Positions 56,709 through 64,000 of a stretch of 64,000 bases of DNA are shown one piece after another. Position numbers and translations under genes: made by a program. The DNA comes from Rhodocollybia butyracea (lineage: Eukaryota > Basidiomycota > Agaricomycetes > Agaricales > Omphalotaceae): assembly GCA_015501585.1 (NCBI GenBank), contig JADNRY010000312.1:1-64000 (forward strand). The letters are read 5' to 3'. The notes below the pieces were generated by a model that searched no databases, was not told where the DNA came from, and saw only the letters and a list, made by a program, of their open reading frames with translations. The first letter of the stretch is position 1, and the number at the start of each line of letters is the position of its first letter.

Positions 56709-58998
56709 TTACCGAAAACACTGCTCGTAACTTCTGTCTAGGCACTTCCGTCCCGGCGGGTCTGTCGCTGCCTTCGAAAGGTCTTCCGGTTTGGTGCATT
56801 CCGCTTTAAAATGTCCCATGCCTCCACACTGCAAACATAGGCCTCTTCTTCGTCGCTCATTCATGAGCTTCCGCGTATTGTCGTCCCATAGGGTTCCCGC
56901 TCGTAAGAGCAATGATCCGTCGAAGTCACCCTGGTTACTGCAGCTGCATTCCTGTCCTGATTCTAGCTGAATATCCTCTTCGTTAATCGCGACAAGCTCG
57001 TCGGTAGTTGAGTTATCCTGCCATGCTGCTGCTCCCCTTGTTGCATTGTTTCCGCCTGGTCGTTGGGGGCCCTTATTCTGACCTGGGATGAAGTTCCGTC
57101 GTGGAACATACCAGTTACTTGTCTGGGTTTCCCCGTCAGCGGGTTTTGGAATTGTAGCGGGGGCGGTAGCGTTGCCGACCAAGTGTTTGCCTGCGGAAGG
57201 AACCCTGGTAAGCCTCCCTGTTGCGTTCTACCTTGTTGGGACGGATTCTGACGCCATGAAGCATCAAGTTCCTGGTAGCGACGAATCCATTCTGTCAGCG
57301 TCGTTGGCCTCATTGGTTGCGAAGAAATATTGACGTCAAGCCAGCTGGCGACAGATTTCCGGAGGCGGTTAATCATGGCGTGTTCGTTATACCCAGTGCG
57401 ATACGCCAATTCCTCCCATCGGATGATGAAGGACGCGAAGTCTTCGTTTTGAAGCTGTCGAATCTCATCAAGTCGAGTTTGGGCATGGCCCATCGGATCG
57501 AATATACCAAACCTAGCCTGGAATTCCTGTACGAACGCGTTCCATTCATGAATCGCGGCATTCTCTATTCCTGTAGCTTCTTCCTGGCGCGTCAGGTTGT
57601 CGTAATGAGAGGCTGCTGCTTCCCGTAGGAATGAGATCGCATAGGCGACGCGACTGGCTTCGTCTTCGAATAGTGTTGGTTTCGCCTTAAACACTCGTAA
57701 TACCGATGAGAGCCATGGAAGCCAAGCATCTTTATTCCTTCCCGTAAAATTGTCTGGTTTCGCCGTGTCTAGTTTCGATTCCAAAGCGATTTTCTCTTTC
57801 CGAGCATCTGCCAAAGCCCGGTCCACTCCGGGAGGAGTTTGATCCCCTCGTCCTCCTCGTTGGATGTTTAGCGGAATCCATTGATTTGGTGGGTAGTAGA
57901 CATATGCCTGATCGTTTGGGGGATTCGCCATGTGTGGAGGTGGTTCTCTTCCTGGGGGTCCAGGAGGTTCTGGAGGGCCTTGGAAGCCTCTTCCTGGCGG
58001 TAATCTATGCGGGACCCCTGGCGGCGGCATTGGTGCCTCATCTTCATCGTCGTTGTCGTTATCGCTACCGTCGCTGTCTCCCCGTCGTCGGGATCGTGTC
58101 CTCCTCCCCTCGTGCGTCCCTCCTGGCGGTCCTCCTCCCCTGTAGCCCGTTGTGGAGCGGCTGTCCCCTGTTGGCGTGGTGGCGATCTTGGTGTTTGCGG
58201 CGCTATATTTCTGGATTCTCTGGGTAAAAATCCAGTTGCACGCGTGTCCGGCATGGAGTGTAAATTCATCGTATGGGTTCTTGGTTGTTGACTTCTGGGC
58301 GATACTCCCTGACCACTGTATGCGAACGTGGATGGTACGAATGACTGAGGCGTTGGGATCGGTTGTTGGAAATACTGCTGAGGATTGTGCATTACGACTG
58401 GAGGTTGATGCAACGATTGCTGTACCGCGATTCTGGGTGGTTGAACGCTCTGCTGTTGTTCGTAGGGTACTGGCACTGGCAGATTGTACATCGAGGCTGT
58501 TGTCGCGTATTGTTCCCAAAAACCTGGTCGAGATTGCGTTGTTGCTGTCGCAATCACAGGGGGTTCTAACGGTATCTGGTGTGGTGGTTCCTGTCGATGG
58601 AATCCAAAATCCCAAGCCGTTTGCCCTTGTCCTGATAAGGTCGTCGCTGCTTGTCCCAAGGAATGCGCCGAATTACTGCCGCTAGCGAATGGGTTTTGGT
58701 CCGACATGAAATGAACAGGTAACGTGGACTGGGCAGGTGTGGATTCTAGAGGTGGACTCTTTGGTTTAGTAGCGTATGGAATGGGAGGAGAAGTAGTTTT
58801 TGGCCTTTGCAATTCCATATTCCCTGCTCGTGCCGTCCATTCGCTTAATCGCGCCTGGTCTCTAGGAGGTACTCCCCCTTGTAGAATTCTAGGTGATGTT
58901 GGCGCTTGTCCCGATGCTGGCCTGGAAGGCGGTTTAGGCGGTGAGAGAGGTCGGTCCTGGGCTCGGTTAACGGTTGCCGATTGTGAGGTGATAGTCAA
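56709..58998 (-). pseudogene. gag: Ty3/gypsy Gag with zinc knuckle, frame-shifted
   Basis: Starts at 58998 with a Pro/Gln-rich N-terminal region, continues in a second frame (58130-57150) with an acidic/basic hinge and the retrotransposon Gag capsid helices (KPDNFTGRNKDAWLPWLSSV, EWNAFVQEFQARFG, FASFIIRWEELAYRTGYNE), and in a third (57182-56709) with the CCHC zinc knuckle CLQCGGMGHFKAEC. Two shifts (near 58130 and near 57160) are needed to read one protein, so this copy is probably dead or carries indel errors. Confidence 0.8.
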
Positions 58999-59009
58999 AG
59001 TGTTCCTGT

Positions 59010-60518
59010 TTAGACCGGCGGTTGTTGCGCTATTGTCGAGAATGTTGGAGACAACTCGTATGGCTCGTGTGTCCTGGGTACTCGTTCCCCTATATCTAGT
59101 TGTCGTACCAGATATGTGGTGGGGTCCCTAGCATAGCGCCTTGCGTTCTCGAAAAGGTTTTCTCCTTGGATTGCTAATTCATGCGTTACGTGTGGCATAC
59201 CTAGCATAAAGCGATCCGACCGAGCTATCCAGTAAAGGTAGCGATCCCTACTGCTGCTTAAATGAGAAGCGTTATCTTCGCGAATACTTGCCATAGCCCT
59301 TTCCTGGTCAGCGTCACTCCAAATTGGGGTGAACAAGTATTGCGTGTGTCCGAATTCAACGTGATGTTCCCTAGTTTCGCGCGCCGGGTTGGGCATAACC
59401 ATTGCGCTAGTTGCCGTGAGTACGCGTAGTCTTTCCCGACGAATATTAACTGTTCCGGTGGTTGTTGGCGGGATGGTTACCGTACGAGCGCGCTGTTCCA
59501 GGTAGATCCTTGTTTCGAATATAGGAGAGTATTCTGTTAGCGAAGGTTCTCTTCTATTGCGTGCATCTATAGCCATTTCGTAAAGAGCGCGGGCTTCGGG
59601 ATTCATAGTATCCAGGTTCCTGGTACCGTCTCCTACCAGCGGATACCCGGAAGGTATGGGCGTATGTTGTTCGTTGTGAGTGGCGCGTCGCAATACGGTC
59701 GGGTCCAAAAGAAGATTGTACATCCAGAGTACGTCGTTATAGTTGGTGACCGATTCTAAGAAACTCCTGGTCGTGGCATTAGCGAGTACTTCGTCGAATT
59801 GAGTAGAAACTAATGCGAAGAACCGTTGCCGCAAGTCGTCGAAAGTTACAGTAGGTTGAACTCGAATACCCATTTCGTGAAACAAGTAATGAAGGACAGC
59901 CAAAATACCGGTTGTAGTCACCCTTTGGATACGAATAAGATCCTCAAGATTGAGCATCGTCTGCGAACTCGCTGTTGGGAGGACCATGGGCATTCCGTTA
60001 GCGGTCATGGGTGGGCTGAGGACTCTATGTTGGCGGCTGTAGTCGGCCGTGTAGTTAATGCGCCAATCCTGTGATCCATGGTGAAAGGTCGGTTGTGCCG
60101 GAGATGTGGTAGCGTCCCTAGGGGTTGGAATCCGTTGTTGAGCACCCGGGGTTATTACCTCTTCTGTGACGGGAGAGAGTTGGGTCCTGGTACTGGTAGG
60201 CGGAAAGTTAAACCGAATCTGAGGGACGTTTTCCGTGACGGGTGTTGGAACCAAGGTTGTGCCATGAGCTGGTGGGTATTGGGGAGGCGTATAGCTTATA
60301 CCCGGCGTCATGGGGTTATCGCCTGGTTCGGGAGGTGGATTGAATAGAGCAAAGTTTCCTGGGAGAATTTCGGTAGGGGTATCGTCAAAAGACGTTGATG
60401 ATGTCTCTTGGGCTGGTGCCGAAGAACTCGAAGGGGCTGAAGTGTCTTTGTTCTTCCCCTTACGATTCCTTTTGCTGTTTTTTGTCATGCTGGAGTCTCC
60501 GGTCGTCGTATAAGACAT
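59010..60518 (-). CDS. Extra ORF upstream of gag in the gypsy element
   Basis: An intact 502-residue frame ending 11 nt before the Gag start. A Lys/Arg/Ser-rich start (NSKRNRKGKNKD) precedes a long Pro/Thr-rich region and, from about residue 190, a helical domain (LNLEDLIRIQRVTTTGILAV, LFHEMGIRVQPTVTFDDLRQ, YEMAIDARNRREPSLTEYSP). I recognise no family, zinc finger, RNA-binding or nuclease motif. It is the only long frame of the element free of damage. It might be a divergent Gag-like or accessory protein, known from some fungal gypsy lineages as an unnamed first ORF. Confidence 0.6.
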   Translation of the reverse strand: MSYTTTGDSSMTKNSKRNRKGKNKDTSAPSSSSAPAQETSSTSFDDTPTEILPGNFALFNPPPEPGDNPMTPGISYTPPQYPPAHGTTLVPTPVTENVPQIRFNFPPTSTRTQLSPVTEEVITPGAQQRIPTPRDATTSPAQPTFHHGSQDWRINYTADYSRQHRVLSPPMTANGMPMVLPTASSQTMLNLEDLIRIQRVTTTGILAVLHYLFHEMGIRVQPTVTFDDLRQRFFALVSTQFDEVLANATTRSFLESVTNYNDVLWMYNLLLDPTVLRRATHNEQHTPIPSGYPLVGDGTRNLDTMNPEARALYEMAIDARNRREPSLTEYSPIFETRIYLEQRARTVTIPPTTTGTVNIRRERLRVLTATSAMVMPNPARETREHHVEFGHTQYLFTPIWSDADQERAMASIREDNASHLSSSRDRYLYWIARSDRFMLGMPHVTHELAIQGENLFENARRYARDPTTYLVRQLDIGERVPRTHEPYELSPTFSTIAQQPPV

Positions 60519-61294
60519 TCCCTAGTCGATAAGAGATTTGCTATAATGTAAGGATCTAGGCGGATCCTTATTGCGACGGGTTGATGTACTATCTCGAATA
60601 GAAGCGGCGGAACGTTTCCGACGGGATGATTCGATGATAGTGTACTCGATCTGGGAATAGCGACGACGTGAAACGTACGAGCGGAATCCGGAAGTGTAAT
60701 AGAATGAACCGTACGAGTAAGCCTAGGAACGGAATAGGTTTCCGACTCTAAGGGTAGGACCCGCTGGGCGCAAGCGTTTTCGAATACGAGTTATTGGCGG
60801 CGGCAAGTCGAGCGGAAGCTGACTTGATAGAGCGCAATGAATCGGAATCGAAGAGAGTATATTGCGGAGTGAAGAAAACGATAGAGTGAAGAAATAGAGC
60901 AAAAGAAACTGATAAGTCGGGAAATGAGTCGGTAACTGGGGGGTTGTTTCAATATAGCAAATCTAGAGTATCAGAGATATCGACGAGTATTTAAGAGTAA
61001 GGAGGATATACAGGGTCGTGAAAAGTACGTAGACAATCAGTTAAGGTGAAAGGGAAAGTACTACAAGGGACGAGCGGGAACGGAAATAATACAAGGGCAT
61101 ATCTCGGAATGGAACAAGGCAAGTGGAGAGACGGAAAGGTAGTGAGTAAGACTTGTGGAAGAGTTAGTAATAGGTAATTATGGCGGTTGTGATTGCGCCA
61201 TCGAGAAGAAGTCAGGAGCGGAACTAATGGGATAAGTCGGGAGAGCGGAACCGACGGAATGAAACGAGAATAGAGCGGGAGTACGGGCATGACA
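60519..61294 (-). repeat. 5' LTR and leader of the gypsy element
   Basis: Begins TGTCATGCCC at 61294. The LTR/leader boundary cannot be placed because the 3' LTR is missing and no tRNA primer-binding match is clear. The sequence is dotted with TCGG/CGGAA motifs and holds a TATTTAAGAG-type TATA region near 60990. Confidence 0.5.
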
Positions 61295-61342
61295 GTATGT
61301 TGAACCATTGAATAAAAATTTACATACCTCAGATTCAACAAG

Positions 61343-62274
61343 TTACCTCAGGCCTTTTGCTTCAGCCCACTGATGTGCAAGTAGTGTATTCTGAAATTTT
61401 TGATTGACATGCTTATAATTCTTGGGATCAGGGACCTTATGATTCAAGGCATTCTGGAACACTTTTGAAGCGGAAACCTTCCAACATTCACTGCAGGGAA
61501 GTATGCGCCCAGTAGTAGGTGTGATGTTGACCGATACCTGTTGGCATAAGGTAGAACGGCAGTTCATACGCCAATGATTATTTCACCACATATGCTCACT
61601 ATCCTGCTGGTCATAAACTTGATTTTTCTGATTCTTGCTGAGATGTCTGAAGGGGAATTAAAGACCTCCTGTGCAATGCAAACAACCAAGCGAGAACCGC
61701 CCCCTAGAGCAGATGATCAATGAAGGTAGGTGGAAACCTTGGGCCTATCAGCATCAGTAATACCAGGACAGGGAAGAGGCTGTGGAACAGGACATGACAT
61801 GGAGAGTTTAAGGAGGTGCGAGACTTTTGTGGAAAGCTTTTGAAAGCCTTTGAAAGCACCGCTGGTGAGGGTACTTGTTTTGGCAGTGGCAACATGAGTT
61901 TTTGAGAGATGTATTTGGCCTTTGATACATTTTTTGTAATGCTCAGTAAATCTATGCAGTTTCGAAGCTCCTTTCTGCGCTGTACAAGTTGTCTCCTTTG
62001 AGCAGTTTGAGCAGCGGATGGCGCAAAGTTGTGCCGTGGGAAACTCCGCACGGGCATCAACTGCCAAACACACTTCCTTGAAAGCTGCCATCTTTTCAGA
62101 ATCAAAATGGCCAGCATCCAATTCTTCATTGTACCACTTTTCTGCCACAGTAGACCTTGCAAGGCCTGTAGGGCCAGCAACCGACTCTCCCTTCTCTTTC
62201 TTGACAGTTTTCTTCAGTGCATCAGGACTTGGTGAACAATCACATTTCAAGGACTGAGAAGATTTTGCACACAT
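61343..62274 (-). CDS. Cys/His-rich transposon-associated protein
   Basis: First exon 62274 to about 61717, then an intron region and a second piece 61567-61343. The first encodes STVAEKWYNEELDAGHFDSE followed by CAIRCSNCSKETTC and KLHRFTEHYKKC, a plausible zinc-binding CxxC...C...H..H..C site. The second has CSECWKVSASKVFQNALNH and continues off an intron near 61330. Similar Cys/His proteins accompany basidiomycete transposons. The exon link is not proven, so these may be two fragments. The gene lies between the gypsy LTR and a CATCAGG-type element. Confidence 0.45.
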
Positions 62275-62281
62275 AAAACTC

Positions 62282-62470
62282 CATCAGGAAAAGCACTTTG
62301 AGCTCAAGTGAGTTTGAGTTACACTCAGGTTTGGGAGCCTGTGAAGCTTTTACTGGAGCCTCCCAAGGCTCCCAAGTCATCTCAAGTGAACTCAAGCTGA
62401 CTTGAGGGTAGGGACCAGCTATTGCCTGGCTTGAGTACACTTGAGCTCACCTTTGAATGGCCTTAGTGCA
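62282..62470. repeat. Element with CATCAGGAAAAG terminus, copy 4
   Basis: Starts with the same CATCAGGAAAAGC as the MITEs at 9417 and 14015, then holds CTCAAGTGA-type repeats and a self-complementary GGAGCCTCCCAAGGCTCC core, like the piece at 11254-11362. The matching right end is not found, and the 3' limit is approximate. Confidence 0.5.
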
Positions 62471-62711
62471 CTCAGGTCAATGGTACCTGGTACTAGAAGA
62501 CTAGGTCAGCTTCAGTATGTTTTTAGCAAACCTAAGTATACATGTCTCCTAAGCCAAAACCTAAGTACTCTTAGGAATCCTCAGTGAACTTGGGCATCAG
62601 TAAGCCAATCAATATAATATCAATATCAATGATCAACAAAGATCAAAGTAAATCAAGCACGAAGATCACCAAGTATTACAAATAGTTGAAGTCAAAATAC
62701 TCATACTACCA

Positions 62712-64000
62712 CTACTCTTTATATATAGTTTTGTATGTGTAAACAGAAAGCCAGTTGTTAATATAAAAATAATCAGAAGAGTCAAGAACAGTAGAAGAAC
62801 TTAGAGAGGAAATATTTGGAGCCTTACAATATTTAGGTACCAACATGCATGACTGACGTATGTTAGTTAAAGGTATAATTGACCAAGGGAGAGAATTATC
62901 AGACGATGGCCTCTTAGGTTTTTGTACAGATGCCATGTTATGACTGTTTTGTGCACTGTCTGACAAGGTTGGTGTAGTGAACCATTCAATGAAAGCAAGC
63001 GTAGCTTTGGGCCAGCTTAACGGTGCTTGAGTCTTGTGAGAACCAATATGCCTGAGCTCAGTAGGTAATCAAAAGATAACCTTCACACGTCCAACCCATG
63101 TATCTAACATATGTTAGCATAAAGTTTGACTTACAAGAAATGCCTTACCTGCAAGACCAACACTCTCTGCCTCCTCTCCGGTCAAGACAATAACAGTATC
63201 AAACCTCCCCCCTTTGAGAGGTGAGGCCTTGACCACATCCTTTACATCTTGTCCCTAGTCACTCAGGAGAGAATTTGAACAAATGATAAACATCCAGACG
63301 TTTAAAGGGCAAGTCCTTTGTCAATGCTTCCTGAACAGTAGCATTAGTGGCAGATGGTTTAAGCATTTCAAGATATGCTTTAAGGTGTTGGGAAAAGGAC
63401 GGGATATGATGAGTTTGTTCAATTGCTGAAAGTAATTTGTTGGGAGCGGTTGGGACCTTAGGGAGAAGGAAAGTCGGTGGTGGTGAGGGGACGGAGGTAG
63501 TGGTAGCAGTAGATGTGGATGCTGCAGCAAGCGATCTTTGTTCCAAAATCCAAGAAAGTTTGCGGTTAAATGATTGTACATTCTCCTGCCACGAAAGCCA
63601 ACACGTCATCTGAGGAAACTTGTCGCGTTCGTTAGAAGCTCTCCAACCCTTCTTTGTGAAGTCTATATGCAAACGCTCGAACATCTCCATGTTATAATTA
63701 TCAGTTGTGCCAAAAAATCGAATAGATTGAACATAATGTTGGAGTGAATGCAGTTTCGGAATATTGGATTGCTCACGAACTTCCAGCGTAATAAAGCAGT
63801 GTTTGTACTTGTGCCAGGTGCTGAGAGCAGCCTCCATATAGGATAATGTGGCATCATTGTGAAGCGAGTATTGTGCAAGATAAATAAAGTCAAGGATAGC
63901 ACGAACGGCGGTTAAACCAGCGTTGGGCATATCTGAACCAATGAGACATCCAAGAAGAATCTTAGCCATGTTTTTCCGCTCAGATCCACTGATCTGTGAT
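62712..64000 (-). pseudogene. Plavaka (CACTA-like) transposase, C-terminal part
   Basis: The frame enters from beyond the window end (SGSERKNMAKILLGCL) and runs to 63259 with IYLAQYSLHNDATLSYMEAA, NIPKLHSLQHYVQSIRFFGT and ERLHIDFTKKGWRASNERDK, the signature of Plavaka transposases, a basidiomycete branch of the CACTA/CMC group. After a frameshift near 63262 coding resumes (VKASPLKGGRFDTVIVLTGE), is spliced near 63150-63095, then reads to 62712 with FIEWFTTPT, IIPLTNIRQSCMLVPKY and NNWLSVYTYKTIY. A TGA near 63087 interrupts it. At least two lesions make it a pseudogene. Confidence 0.85.

Larger units (their letters stand above)
52507..61294 (-). mobile_element. Ty3/gypsy LTR retrotransposon, 3'-truncated
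   Basis: A minus-strand element of about 8.8 kb: LTR/leader at 61294-60519, an extra ORF, Gag with zinc knuckle, aspartic protease, reverse transcriptase, RNase H and integrase, in that order. The outer end TGTCATGCCCGTACTCCC at 61294 looks like an LTR start. At 52507 the polyprotein C-terminus runs straight into the giant palindrome and no 3' LTR remains. Confidence 0.88.

Overview
This window comes from a filamentous basidiomycete, most likely a mushroom-forming Agaricomycete. The host genes are split by short (about 45-65 bp) GT-AG introns. The mobile elements are those typical of that class: KDZ and Plavaka transposases, a TET/JBP dioxygenase, and DUF6535- and DUF7587-type proteins. The species cannot be named from the sequence. 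More than half of the window is transposon-derived, with several layers of nesting.

Region by region. (a) 149-11253 is an 11.1 kb DNA transposon with about 360 bp terminal inverted repeats. It carries five genes: a large unknown protein, an unknown 352-residue protein, a small basic protein, a TET/JBP-type 2-oxoglutarate/Fe(II) dioxygenase, and a KDZ transposase broken by two stops, two frameshifts and a MITE. (b) 11254-15000 is a graveyard: an element end, a fragment related to the first KDZ-element gene, a Copia pol tail with two nested MITEs, an LTR and a tRNA-type SINE. (c) 15123-31000 is the host island: a single-pass membrane protein, a CaiB/BaiF CoA-transferase remnant, a second SINE, mitochondrial 2-oxoglutarate dehydrogenase E1, a YPD1-type histidine phosphotransfer protein, a protein with two DUF7587-like domains and a secreted protein. 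(d) 32667-40769 is a PP2C-type phosphatase gene split by a 6.8 kb inverted-repeat transposon, which itself holds a gag-only LTR retrotransposon. (e) 41422-46139 has two TA-flanked MITEs and a decayed DUF6535 gene. (f) 47827-48923 is a DDE integrase-like gene abutting a 3.6 kb palindrome (48898-52506). (g) 52507-61294 is a minus-strand Ty3/gypsy element with an extra ORF before gag, cut at its 3' end by the palindrome. (h) 61343 to the end holds a cysteine/histidine-rich transposon-associated gene and the 3' part of a Plavaka (CACTA-like) transposase running off the window.

How the parts work together. The host genes are unrelated housekeeping or surface functions: TCA cycle, two-component phosphorelay, secretion. 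The coherent multigene unit is the KDZ-TET transposon, where a transposase and a DNA-base-modifying oxygenase lie head to head. Reading-frame evidence fixes several insertions exactly: taking out the inserted DNA and one target-site copy restores the interrupted reading frame or alignment.
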